From positions 4,898,001 to 4,962,000 of the forward strand of contig CP021237.1 in assembly GCA_002151545.1 (NCBI GenBank): a stretch of DNA of 64,000 nt, given 5' to 3'. Position numbers and translations under genes: made by a program. Numbering within the stretch: position 1 is the first letter of the stretch; every line of letters starts with the position of its first letter. Of the stretch, positions 52,087-60,897 are shown piece after piece. This stretch comes from Sphingobacteriaceae bacterium GW460-11-11-14-LB5 (GTDB lineage: Bacteria; Bacteroidota; Bacteroidia; Sphingobacteriales; Sphingobacteriaceae). The notes beneath the pieces are model-generated. The model was not told the origin of the DNA. It ran no database searches and saw nothing but the letters and a program-made list of their open reading frames with translations.

Positions 52087-52923
52087 TTAATACTTCGCAT
52101 AAACATTATAAAGCACCAGAATATCCACAGGCGTTAAAGTCGGTGTAATATCACTCTGGATAAAATGGATTTTAAACGCCGTGATGGCTGCAGGGAGATT
52201 ACTGGTATCGTAACCAATGTATTTTAAGGCCATTTCGGTATTAAAATCTACCGGTGGGTTCTTCAGCACATCATCATACCAATAACCAAAACCTTTATCA
52301 GCCAGTTTTTTCCAGGGAAAGTTTTTTGGATCGTTTTTACGTTTAGGGGCAATGTCGGCATGACCGATAAAATTTGCCGTAGGGATGCCATAGGTTTTCT
52401 TTAAAGTGGCCAATAGCTTTATCAAACTATTTATTTGTGCATCAGGCCACGGATCTGTTAAGCCGTTATTATCCAGCTCGATACCAATTGATGAGGAATT
52501 TAAATCGGTATCTTTTCCCCATTTACTTACACCAGCATGGTTTGCCCGTAAATAATCGTTCACCATATGCACTACTTTACCATCGCGGCTAATCACATAA
52601 TGCGCACTGGTACCTGCTTTAGTGGAGAAAAATGTTTTTATCGTTTGCGCCAGACTATCCTGCGCAGTATGATGGATCACCACAAAATTTGGTTTACGTA
52701 TCCCAAAATTTACAGAACCAATCCATTCCTGATTTGTTGCTCCTGATGAATCGTAAAGTTGACCAACCGGTGGCGTGGTGTTGATTATTTTCGAAAAATC
52801 TTTTGCCTTTTCCTTATATATTTTTTCTGTTGCGGCATATTTGCTGCTTCCGCAGGCAGATAAAATAAGTACAAGAGAAAAAGCGGAAATAGATAATGAT
52901 TTTGATGACCTGGAAAATAACAT
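52087..52923 (-). CDS. N-acetylmuramoyl-L-alanine amidase (Amidase_2), lipoprotein
   Basis: A 278-residue lipoprotein (leader with lipobox LSAC, Cys about 24). The Amidase_2 zinc site is indicated by VVIHHTA (about 80-86; His ligand) and FIGHADIAPKRKNDP (about 190-204; second His, then the catalytic Lys-x-Asp region). It cleaves the amide between muramic acid and L-alanine, as in AmpD/AmiD. With its lipid anchor it resembles AmiD-type outer-membrane amidases that recycle or remodel released wall fragments. It is a single gene, divergent from the M49 peptidase. Confidence 0.9.
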   Translation of the reverse strand: MLFSRSSKSLSISAFSLVLILSACGSSKYAATEKIYKEKAKDFSKIINTTPPVGQLYDSSGATNQEWIGSVNFGIRKPNFVVIHHTAQDSLAQTIKTFFSTKAGTSAHYVISRDGKVVHMVNDYLRANHAGVSKWGKDTDLNSSSIGIELDNNGLTDPWPDAQINSLIKLLATLKKTYGIPTANFIGHADIAPKRKNDPKNFPWKKLADKGFGYWYDDVLKNPPVDFNTEMALKYIGYDTSNLPAAITAFKIHFIQSDITPTLTPVDILVLYNVYAKY

Positions 52924-53036
52924 GGCATGAATTGTTAGCGAGTTGAAGTTACAAAGTTATGTTAAACTTCACCCAATGCATCAAACTTTATACAAAGCTT
53001 TCAAAATTTACTAATTTAGCAGCCATATACTTTGAT

Positions 53037-54716
53037 ATGAAGAATTTATACAAATCAACACTGTTTTTATCGGCAGTAGCTATTTCAGCAGGCGTCTTAT
53101 CGTCTTGTACCGGCAACAATAAATCTAAAGGTGAAAATGCTGTGGTGGTACAAAAAGATAGCTTAACCAATTATGTTGCGCAAAGATTGCCCATTTACGA
53201 AAAGGTAAAATTAACCACCAATATAAACGAATTAAGTGTTAACGACCGTAAAATTCTGCCTTTATTAATTCAGGCCGCAGAAATTATGGATCAGCTCTAT
53301 TGGAAACAAGCCTACCCCCAAAGAGATAGTTTGCTGGCCACGATTAAAGACGAAAAAACACGCGATTTTGTTAATATCAATTATGGTCCCTGGGATAGAT
53401 TAAATAACGATAAACCTTTTGTTGAAGGTGTTGGTGCCAAACCAGAAGGCGCATCCTTTTATCCATACGGCATTACAAAAGAAGCAATAGAGAAATCAGA
53501 CCTTGCCGATAAATTTGGCGCATATTCTGTTGTTCAAAAAGACAGCACAGGCAAACTATCAACTGTACCTTACCATGTATTATTTGCTTCAGAATTACAA
53601 AAGGCAAGTTCATTATTAAAACAAGCCGCATTAATTGCTGAAGATGCAGGTTTAAAAAAATATTTAAACTTACGGGCCGATGCTTTAGTTACCGATAATT
53701 TTACCGCAAGTGATTATGCCTGGTTAGATATGAAAACCAATGGTTTGGATATTATTATTGGCCCGATTGAAAATTACGAGGATAAACTGTTTAATGCCCG
53801 TACCAGTTACGAAGCTTATGTTTTAATCAAAGATAAAGAGTGGAGTAAACGTTTGGCCAAGTATGTAAAAATGCTTCCTGAATTACAGAAAAACCTGCCT
53901 GTAGCAGCAAAATACAAAACCGAAACCCCTGGAACTGATTCTGAGTTAAATGCTTATGATGTGGTTTATTATGCAGGAGATTGTAATGCCGGATCGAAAA
54001 CCATTGCCGTTAATCTTCCCAACGACGAAAAAATCCAGCAGGAAAAAGGTACACGCCGCTCGCAGTTAAAAAATGCGATGCAAGCGAAATTTGATAAAAT
54101 CCTGGTACCGATTTCAAAAGAATTAATTGAAGCCGACCAGCAGCAATACATTAAATTCGATGCTTTTTTTGCAAACGTCATGTTTCACGAAGTAGCACAT
54201 GGTTTAGGCATTAAAAAAACCATTACCGGGAAAGGTTTTGTACGTGCAGCATTAAAAGAGCAGTACAGCTGGCTGGAAGAAGGCAAAGCCGATATTTTAG
54301 GTTTATATATGGTAACCGGTTTACTTAAAAAAGGGGAGTTAAAGGGCGACATAAAGGATTATTATACCACGTTTATGGCTGGCATTTTACGTTCAGTTCG
54401 CTTTGGCGTTTCTGAGGCACATGGAAAAGCCAATATGCAGTGCTTTAATTATTTCCAGGAAAAAGGTGCTTTTGAGCGTACAGCTAAAGGTACTTACAAA
54501 GTAAACTTCGAAAAATTTGCTACTGCAATGAATGATTTAAGTGCATTCATTCTTACCCTTCAAGGTAATGGAGATAAAGTTGCGGTAGAAAAAGCACAAA
54601 AAGAAAAAGCGATTATCCACGCAGAACTTCAAACAGATCTGGACCGCTTAACCAAAAAGAATATTCCGGTTGATGTTGTTTTCGAACAAGGTGTTGATGT
54701 ACTTGGGGTAAAGTAA
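53037..54716 (+). CDS. M49 family metallopeptidase-like lipoprotein (dipeptidyl-peptidase III type)
   Basis: The start is the ATG at 53037 (MKNLYKSTLFLSAVAIS), giving a lipobox LSSC with Cys24; upstream codons lack coding character. The product has 559 residues. The zinc site is H384-E-V-A-H388 in MFHEVAHGLG, and a third ligand is likely in EEGKAD (E414 or E415). Canonical M49 enzymes have the longer HEXXGH, so this is the shorter HEXXH form annotated as DPP III-like Zn-hydrolase in Bacteroidota. It probably removes dipeptides in the periplasm. A terminator follows. Confidence 0.82.
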   Translation: MKNLYKSTLFLSAVAISAGVLSSCTGNNKSKGENAVVVQKDSLTNYVAQRLPIYEKVKLTTNINELSVNDRKILPLLIQAAEIMDQLYWKQAYPQRDSLLATIKDEKTRDFVNINYGPWDRLNNDKPFVEGVGAKPEGASFYPYGITKEAIEKSDLADKFGAYSVVQKDSTGKLSTVPYHVLFASELQKASSLLKQAALIAEDAGLKKYLNLRADALVTDNFTASDYAWLDMKTNGLDIIIGPIENYEDKLFNARTSYEAYVLIKDKEWSKRLAKYVKMLPELQKNLPVAAKYKTETPGTDSELNAYDVVYYAGDCNAGSKTIAVNLPNDEKIQQEKGTRRSQLKNAMQAKFDKILVPISKELIEADQQQYIKFDAFFANVMFHEVAHGLGIKKTITGKGFVRAALKEQYSWLEEGKADILGLYMVTGLLKKGELKGDIKDYYTTFMAGILRSVRFGVSEAHGKANMQCFNYFQEKGAFERTAKGTYKVNFEKFATAMNDLSAFILTLQGNGDKVAVEKAQKEKAIIHAELQTDLDRLTKKNIPVDVVFEQGVDVLGVK

Positions 54717-55148
54717 AATATTCTTATAATAGAAATTTAAGGCCATAGATGCGCGGGTGTAAACTTGTTTGTCTGTGGCCTTTTTGCGTTGTTGGTTCAT
54801 TAGTCATTGGCTCATTTGTGTGACTGGGTTAATTGATTAAGTTCCTTTAAAAATCTTTCCCTCCGCTATAAAAGAAAAATCGTCATTTCTATTTATAAGG
54901 TAAAATCCTCAAGGTTAGGGCTGAAGAGGGAATTAAACGCCTAAACTTCTGACATCGGACCTCCGACTTCGGACTTTTTAAAAATCCTTGTAACCTTTTT
55001 AAAAAACGGTCGTCTTACTGATAACTAAACAATGGAAACCTTTCGTTTCCGGCTAAACTTTAAAATAAGCAAGCAATTAAATTGAAAGCGCATGCACATG
55101 CGGTATGGAAATCTTTTTGCCCATTTTTTTAAGAATAAATACCTAAAA
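54717..55148. other. 432-bp intergenic region before the TonB receptor
   Basis: No gene is supported. It holds the terminator of the peptidase gene, a degenerate run of GAC-TTCGGAC-like short repeats (54945-54980) similar to one near 52024-52055, and AT-rich DNA before the receptor start. I see no clean TAnnTTTG promoter. Confidence 0.6.
54739..54785 (+). terminator. terminator after the M49 peptidase gene
   Basis: AAGGCCATAGA (54739-54749) pairs with TCTGTGGCCTT (54772-54782), 11 bp with one G-U, followed by T residues. Confidence 0.75.
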
Positions 55149-57590
55149 ATGAAAACATTTTACAGAATATCGCTGATCCTTACGCTCCTTTTTACCGCCG
55201 CATTGGGTTTCGCGCAAACAAACCCTAAAGCAAACATTAGCGGGATCATTTTAGATGAAGCCAAAAAACCAGCAGATTATGTTACCGTTGTCCTATTTAA
55301 AGCACCCGATTCGAGCGTGGTTAAAACAGCATTTACTGATCCAAACGGCGCCTTTAATTTTAATGTTTCGGCTAAGGGGAGCTATTATTATAAAGCCAGT
55401 AACATGGGTTATAAAACGCTTAAAAGTAAAACCATCGTTTTAACAGAAGATAATCAAAAGGTAGATTTCGGAACGGCACAACTCAGCGCAAGCACTCAAA
55501 ACCTAAAAGAGGTGAATGTAGCAGTAACTAAACCCTTAATCGAAAGAAAAATGGATAAGATCGTGATGAACGTTTCCAATAGTTCGATTATGACCGGTTC
55601 TACTGCGCTGGAGGTTTTGCAAAAAGCACCAGGCGTAACTGTAGATCAGAACGATAAGATTTCGATGATGGGCAAACAAGGTGTTTTAATTCAGCTGGAT
55701 GGAAAACAGACTTACATGAGCAGTGCCGATGTGGCCAACCTGCTCCGCAATATGCAGAGCTCAGAGATTGAGAGCATCGAACTGATTACCAACCCTTCTT
55801 CAAAATATGATGCTTCTGGCAACTCGGGGATTATCAATATTAAAACGAAGAAAAATAAAAACGGCGGAACCAATGGCAGTGTTAGTGCAACGGCAGGTTA
55901 CGGCAAAAACTTTAGGGGAAATGCCGGTTTAAACCTAAACCATAGAACACAAAAACTGAATCTTTTCGGTAACTACAATTACGGAAGAAATGAGCGCGAC
56001 AACCTTATTGCCATCGATCGTATTTCGAACGGAACACCCGATACCTATTTTACGCAGGTGGGCACCAGTCATAGAAAACAGCAAAACAATAACTTTAAAG
56101 CAGGTATAGATTACTTTATTGATAAAAAGAATACGATTGGTCTTTTAGTAAACGGCTACTTTAACCACGGAAATGAAACTTCAGTAAACAATACATTAAT
56201 TGGTCCATCTTTTACAAAAGTAGATTCGAGCCTGATCACCAACTCATTACAGGCAAATAAATACAATAATATTTCTTATAACTTAAATTATAAATCTGTT
56301 CTGGATACGGCGGGTTCGGAAATCTCGGCAGATGTAGATTATTCCAAATACAAAGGAAACGATGGTTCTAATTATGAAAACGATTACCGGTTTCAAAATG
56401 GAGACAGAATCCGCCCGATCAGGTATACCCGGAATAATACCCCATCGATCATTGATATCAAAGCCTTTAAAATCGATTATAATGTTTCGTTAAGCAAAAC
56501 GGTTAAACTCGAAGCCGGGGTGAAAAGTAGCTGGGTTAAAACAGATAATGATCTTCAGGCAGAAGAATTTGTAAGTAATGTTTGGCAAAACGATGTAAAA
56601 CGAAGCAATCAGTTTGTATACGATGAAAATGTAAATGCGGCTTATACCAATATCAACAAACAGTTTAAAAATACCAGCGTACAGGTTGGCCTAAGGGTTG
56701 AGCAAACCAATTCGAAAGGAAATCTGATTACCAAAAACACTGTGGTGGAACGAAATTACTGGGATTTCTTTCCAACATTGTTTGTTCAGCAAACGCTTTC
56801 GAAAAACAATCAGCTAGGTTTTTCTTATAGCAGAAGGATAGACCGCCCAAGTTACGATGCTTTAAATCCCTTTATTTATTATTTGGACGAATTTACCTAT
56901 AGCAAAGGAAATCCTTTTTTAAATCCGCAGTATACGCATAATTTCGAGTTGAGTTATACGCTATTACAAAAATACATGCTCTCGATAGGCTATAGCAGGG
57001 TTAATGATGTTATTGCAGAGGTAATTTTGCCCGACGCAGCAAATCAATCGTTATATCAAACCAATGCCAACATTGCCACCAACATTAGCTACAATGCCAA
57101 TTTAAATGTGCCTGTTCAGATTACGAAATGGTGGCAGACCAATAACAACTTAAATGTTTTTTACCTCAGTTTCGAAGCGCCAGATCTGGCCGGAAGTGCT
57201 TTAAAAACCGGAAAAACATCTTTCCAGTTTAAATCACAGCAAACGTTTACCATTATGGATGGTTTTACGGCAGAAATAAATGGCAGTTACGAATCGCCGC
57301 TTGATTATGGTACCTTAAGTTTAAAAGCCCGTTATTATGTTGATGCAGGTTTAAGCAAATCGTTATTTAAGAAAAAAGCAAGTTTGAAGCTGGCCCTATC
57401 AGATGTATTTAATATCTCTGAAAACAATTTATCAAGCGCCTATCCAGGCTTAACCTATACGGTGCATCAAAAAAATGAAACCCGCATTGGCAGGATCAGC
57501 TTTACTTATCGTTTTGGTAAAAATGAAATCAAACCGGCCCGTCGCCGCGCAACAGGTACTGAAGCAGAGCAAGGCAGGATGAAAAATTAA
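55149..57590 (+). CDS. TonB-dependent receptor-like outer-membrane protein
   Basis: The start is the ATG at 55149 (MKTFYRISLILTLLFTAALGFAQ), giving a signal peptide and 813 residues. Domains: carboxypeptidase-regulatory-like (about 25-110), plug (about 120-235; VLQKAPGVTVDQ and VLIQLDGKQTYMS runs) and OMP_b-brl_3-type barrel to a C-terminal RISFTYRFGK run. It is the same superfamily as the partial receptor at 1-2094. It stands alone, with no SusD-like partner, so a peptide, metal or other small ligand is as likely as a glycan. Confidence 0.88.
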   Translation: MKTFYRISLILTLLFTAALGFAQTNPKANISGIILDEAKKPADYVTVVLFKAPDSSVVKTAFTDPNGAFNFNVSAKGSYYYKASNMGYKTLKSKTIVLTEDNQKVDFGTAQLSASTQNLKEVNVAVTKPLIERKMDKIVMNVSNSSIMTGSTALEVLQKAPGVTVDQNDKISMMGKQGVLIQLDGKQTYMSSADVANLLRNMQSSEIESIELITNPSSKYDASGNSGIINIKTKKNKNGGTNGSVSATAGYGKNFRGNAGLNLNHRTQKLNLFGNYNYGRNERDNLIAIDRISNGTPDTYFTQVGTSHRKQQNNNFKAGIDYFIDKKNTIGLLVNGYFNHGNETSVNNTLIGPSFTKVDSSLITNSLQANKYNNISYNLNYKSVLDTAGSEISADVDYSKYKGNDGSNYENDYRFQNGDRIRPIRYTRNNTPSIIDIKAFKIDYNVSLSKTVKLEAGVKSSWVKTDNDLQAEEFVSNVWQNDVKRSNQFVYDENVNAAYTNINKQFKNTSVQVGLRVEQTNSKGNLITKNTVVERNYWDFFPTLFVQQTLSKNNQLGFSYSRRIDRPSYDALNPFIYYLDEFTYSKGNPFLNPQYTHNFELSYTLLQKYMLSIGYSRVNDVIAEVILPDAANQSLYQTNANIATNISYNANLNVPVQITKWWQTNNNLNVFYLSFEAPDLAGSALKTGKTSFQFKSQQTFTIMDGFTAEINGSYESPLDYGTLSLKARYYVDAGLSKSLFKKKASLKLALSDVFNISENNLSSAYPGLTYTVHQKNETRIGRISFTYRFGKNEIKPARRRATGTEAEQGRMKN

Positions 57591-57610
57591 CATTCAACCC
57601 TTTCAATTAA

Positions 57611-57650
57611 GAAAACCCGATCAACATTATGCTGGTCGGGTTTTCTGTTT
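57611..57650 (+). terminator. terminator after the TonB receptor gene
   Basis: GAAAACCCGATCA (57611-57623) pairs with TGGTCGGGTTTTC (57633-57645) over 13 bp with one G-T pair, followed by TGTTTTCTG. It ends the receptor transcript before the AlkD-like gene. Confidence 0.85.
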
Positions 57651-57682
57651 TCTGTATATTTAAACTGGAAACCCTGAACAAA

Positions 57683-58435
57683 ATGTCTGTCGAGAAAATC
57701 TCCAAACCAACCGCGAATTTAACAGCGGCTGCCTTTATTGAAAAATTAAGTACTTACCAATCTAACATAGAATTGGAAAAGATTTCCCGTTATTTTAAAA
57801 CTGAGGATGGTGAATACGGGGAGGGAGACCAGTTTATTGGTGTTCGGATGGGACAGGTTTTCGAGGTGGCCAGGGCTTTTGTGGCCATGCCTATCCGGGA
57901 AATAGAAAAGCTTTTGGAAAGTCCGTTTCATGAACACCGGGCTGGTGCAGTAAGCATAATGGATTTTAGGGCAAGGGATAAAAAAACAAGTGAAGATGTA
58001 AAGAAAGCCCTTTTTGAACTTTACCTTAACCGGCACGACCGGATTAACAATTGGGACCTGGTAGATCGTGCCGCATGTTTTGTAGTGGGCAGTTATTTAT
58101 TTGATAAAGCAAAGGATATTTTGTACCAATTAGCCGTTTCTGACAATATGTGGAAACGCCGGACGGCAATGGTAAGTACCTCTTACTTTATCCGCAAAGG
58201 CGATCTGACCGATACTTTTGGCATTGCAGAAATCCTTTTAAATGATCGCGAAGACTTAATTCAGAAAGCAGTTGGCGGTTGGATCAGGCAGGCGGGCACA
58301 AAAAACAAAGTTCAGTTAATGGCTTTTTTAGAAAAACATGGCGCAACAATGCCGCGTACCATGCTGCGTTACGCCATAGAACATTTTGACAAAAGTGACC
58401 GTGAGTATTATTTGAACCTGAAAAAGATAGATTAG
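57683..58435 (+). CDS. AlkD-like DNA alkylation repair family protein
   Basis: The start is the ATG at 57683 (MSVEKISKPTANLTA); upstream codons lie in the terminator. The 250-residue, all-helical HEAT-like repeat protein shows the AlkD family runs GVRMGQVFEVAR, HRAGAVSIMDF, NWDLVDRAACFVVGSYL and MWKRRTAMVSTSYFIR. AlkC/AlkD glycosylases remove N3- and N7-alkyl purines using Trp and Asp in these repeats; the NWDLVD and WKRR motifs contain them. The gene overlaps the convergent acetyltransferase gene by four bases. Confidence 0.88.
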   Translation: MSVEKISKPTANLTAAAFIEKLSTYQSNIELEKISRYFKTEDGEYGEGDQFIGVRMGQVFEVARAFVAMPIREIEKLLESPFHEHRAGAVSIMDFRARDKKTSEDVKKALFELYLNRHDRINNWDLVDRAACFVVGSYLFDKAKDILYQLAVSDNMWKRRTAMVSTSYFIRKGDLTDTFGIAEILLNDREDLIQKAVGGWIRQAGTKNKVQLMAFLEKHGATMPRTMLRYAIEHFDKSDREYYLNLKKID

Positions 58436-58926
58436 AACTTATATTCCATTACATAATCATCCATAAAGTAACCTTCACCTATATCTAGCTTTACCGATTC
58501 TTTAATGGTAAAGCCTCCTTTTAGGTAAAAATCTTTGGCTTTATTATGCTTGTTCACATTCAATTGTAAAGCACTTCCCCCCGCATCTTTCACCTGGTTA
58601 AAAACCTCGTTAATTAAAATTTTTCCGACCCCTTTGCCATGTGCTGATGGAAGCACATAAAGTTTGTGCAATTTGTAAATGCGTTCTTCGTGTCCAACAA
58701 TAGAGTAACCTGCAAAACCGAACTGATTTTCGCCCTCCTCTGCAATCAGGAAAATATGCCCTTCCATAAATTGTTTCAGCAGCTCCCCTTTGTTGTACAT
58801 TTTATCGAGCATGTAATCTATCTGTGCCTGCCCGATAATATCGAGGTAGGTTGATGGCCAGGTTGCCGCAGCAATATCCCTGATGATTTCTATATCTTCT
58901 TCTTTTGCTTTTCTAAGGGTAATCAT
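58432..58926 (-). CDS. GNAT family N-acetyltransferase
   Basis: A 164-residue GNAT protein with the acetyl-CoA binding loop in LYVLPSAHGKGVGKILINEV (about 90-109; HGKGVG matches the Q/RxxGxG/A pattern) and the C-terminal LQLNVNKHNKAKDFYLKGGF run. The acceptor is unknown. The start codon overlaps the last bases of the thiamine-kinase-like gene (58923-58926), so the two are translationally coupled. Confidence 0.9.
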   Translation of the reverse strand: MITLRKAKEEDIEIIRDIAAATWPSTYLDIIGQAQIDYMLDKMYNKGELLKQFMEGHIFLIAEEGENQFGFAGYSIVGHEERIYKLHKLYVLPSAHGKGVGKILINEVFNQVKDAGGSALQLNVNKHNKAKDFYLKGGFTIKESVKLDIGEGYFMDDYVMEYKF

Positions 58927-59483
58927 ATAGGTTCACTAATAAAAATTGGTTGTCCTGAAAAGGTAAATTCTACAAAGCCATCTTTAACCACGGTAAAAAT
59001 TTCATCTTCATTCTGCGCGAGGTTTGTTACTTCGATATATTGGTTGCCGTGAATCAGGAATTCACTTCCGGCAGGTTTCCACACCGAGAATCCCGATTTT
59101 ATGGCATAATGTTTTGCCCTTTCGGTAAACACCACCAGGTTGATTTTGTCTTCAAATCCTGCAAATTTCTCCAGATCGAATTTTTTGGCGATTACATTTA
59201 CAGCAGGATACCGCTCTTCATACAAATAATTAATAGCCACCATTAATGCATCAACAGGTCCCTGAATAACTTTTGTATCCTCTTGCGTTTCCTGTCCGTT
59301 TCCATTTACCAGAACATCAACCTTTAAACCTAAAGAAAATATTTTATCGTAATTTTCTCCGTTAACCAGAAGCGTAGGGCTCCATTCGAGCAGCTGCCCT
59401 AAAAGCTCTTCGTTAAAATTACCAAGCTCATCGATGTATAAAGCCGGCTCCTGTTTTTCTTTTACAATATGGTGTGAAGACAT
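58923..59483 (-). CDS. thiamine pyrophosphokinase-like protein lacking catalytic aspartates
   Basis: The start is the ATG at 59483 (MSSHHIVKEKQEP); 186 residues. The N-terminal half resembles a TPK catalytic domain (LLVNGENYDKIFSLGLKVDVLV, about 38-59, standing where TPK has ADGGANRLYELGIKPDVIIG; then KVIQGPVDALMVAINYLYE), and the C-terminal half (about 115-186) looks like the TPK beta-sandwich ending in FTFSGQPIFIS. The metal/ATP motif GD-D-S is replaced by N60-G-N-G-Q, so it is unlikely to be a kinase. A binding or regulatory role is conceivable. ThiE-like and receptor genes are nearby on the same strand. Confidence 0.55.
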   Translation of the reverse strand: MSSHHIVKEKQEPALYIDELGNFNEELLGQLLEWSPTLLVNGENYDKIFSLGLKVDVLVNGNGQETQEDTKVIQGPVDALMVAINYLYEERYPAVNVIAKKFDLEKFAGFEDKINLVVFTERAKHYAIKSGFSVWKPAGSEFLIHGNQYIEVTNLAQNEDEIFTVVKDGFVEFTFSGQPIFISEPI

Positions 59484-59546
59484 ACTGCGAATATAGAAAT
59501 TTCGCTTTAAGTACAGTATAGGAAGAATCAGCAAGGGGTAAAATGA

Positions 59547-60839
59547 TTAACGGTTGTACGGATATTCATTTACCCAATGAAAGCTCCTGTTTATGAGTCT
59601 AAAATCTTTAAGGTCTTTCCGCTTAAAGCTCACCGAAATAGAATCTTTCCCTTTAAGTCCGGAAATAAGCAGTTTATCTTTGCCGACAACACTATAGGTT
59701 AAAATATATTGAGCAGCTTCTTTATCCTGAGAATTTAACACGAGCGTTTTCTTTTTTGCATTAAAAACGGTGGCAAAATTAAAGATACTATCGTTCATTG
59801 TTTTTACGCGTGCGTAACCGGCGTAATTAATAATCATCTGTTTCCAGCGTGTGCTGTCAGTGGTTAGCGGAGGCAGGGTTTTGCCTTTAAAACTCACGCT
59901 TTCTACATTATAAATGCCATACATAAATGGCTTTGGCGCATTGCTGCCATAGGTTTTGCTTTGCGCAATCAACGTTGATAATAGGAAAAGCATTGATGCA
60001 GCGATAACCAGGTATTTACCCGTATAGGCCACCATAAAGAGCCATCGTTTTTTATAAACAGGACGATGCATTTTTTCGAGCTGCTGGTTTTCATACCTGA
60101 CAAAAAACCGGTATAACTTTAAAAAATGTGGGGCTAAAATAAACAGGCACATCACCACCAGCGCGGTTGACAGTTGCTTTACCGGCACATCGAAAAAATA
60201 ATTCATGGCCATTACATGTACAGTTGCCGCAAGCGATAGAAATGCACCAATAATCACAGTTCTGCGGAACAACAATAAAATAGCAGAAACTTCGATAATC
60301 CCCATAAAAACATTGTAACCTTTAGAAAACCCGAGGAATGTCCAGGCGAGGCCCATTGGTGAGGCTTGGCCAAAAGGCTGTAGCAGGCGGAATAAAGATG
60401 GATCGGGAAATTGAAGCTTGATTACTTTTATGGCCCCATACATCACCAGGGTAAACGCCAGATAAAAACGTACGAGTACGATGAGCCAGTAATAAGCGGT
60501 ATGGTAGCTTTTGCGTTTGCGGTCAAATACCGACCAGATAAAACAACCAACAACTGAAATTAAAAACATAAATACCAGTAATACCCAATCGTACGAGGTA
60601 TCGCCACTGCCGTTGGTGTAAATTTTAAAGTCGTAATTGTAATGAAGAACATGCTGAGAAAACCACGGAATTAAATCATGTAATACCAGTGTAGGGTATT
60701 TGATTACATAATAGAAGAATGGAAAAGCGCCGTTGTTGTTCAGGATAATGAAAAGAGACAACAACAGGAAAAAGAACCTGAAGGATATTTTTTTATAAAT
60801 GTTCCAGGGTGTATTGGTTTGAAGAGCGTTTTCTGACAT
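59547..60839 (-). CDS. DoxX-like multispanning membrane protein
   Basis: A 430-residue protein with about eight hydrophobic segments (about 20-42, 88-107, 120-140, 170-195, 196-215, 222-240, 275-293) and a soluble C-terminal part (about 300-430) rich in short strands. The VRFYLAFTLVMYGAIKVIKLQFP segment resembles the DoxX/TQO entry helix, and the rest resembles HTTM/DoxX-like proteins, so I call it DoxX-like with care. A good promoter lies directly upstream, so it starts its own transcript. Function unknown. Confidence 0.65.
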   Translation of the reverse strand: MSENALQTNTPWNIYKKISFRFFFLLLSLFIILNNNGAFPFFYYVIKYPTLVLHDLIPWFSQHVLHYNYDFKIYTNGSGDTSYDWVLLVFMFLISVVGCFIWSVFDRKRKSYHTAYYWLIVLVRFYLAFTLVMYGAIKVIKLQFPDPSLFRLLQPFGQASPMGLAWTFLGFSKGYNVFMGIIEVSAILLLFRRTVIIGAFLSLAATVHVMAMNYFFDVPVKQLSTALVVMCLFILAPHFLKLYRFFVRYENQQLEKMHRPVYKKRWLFMVAYTGKYLVIAASMLFLLSTLIAQSKTYGSNAPKPFMYGIYNVESVSFKGKTLPPLTTDSTRWKQMIINYAGYARVKTMNDSIFNFATVFNAKKKTLVLNSQDKEAAQYILTYSVVGKDKLLISGLKGKDSISVSFKRKDLKDFRLINRSFHWVNEYPYNR

Positions 60840-60856
60840 ATTAGTTAGGATTTATC

Positions 60857-60887
60857 CAAAACTAAAAATTATCACGTGGCCTTCAAA
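60857..60887 (-). promoter_or_regulatory. promoter of the DoxX-like gene
   Basis: On the minus strand, TTTG (60887-60884), a 19-base spacer, then TAGTTTTG (60864-60857). This fits the Bacteroidota promoter TTTG-N19-TAnnTTTG exactly and lies 17 bases before the start ATG. Confidence 0.7.
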
Positions 60888-60897
60888 TTATAAAATG

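Noticed and set aside
51896-52090. 64-codon plus-strand open frame after glnS
   Set aside because: It begins inside the glnS terminator hairpin and runs through degenerate repeats.
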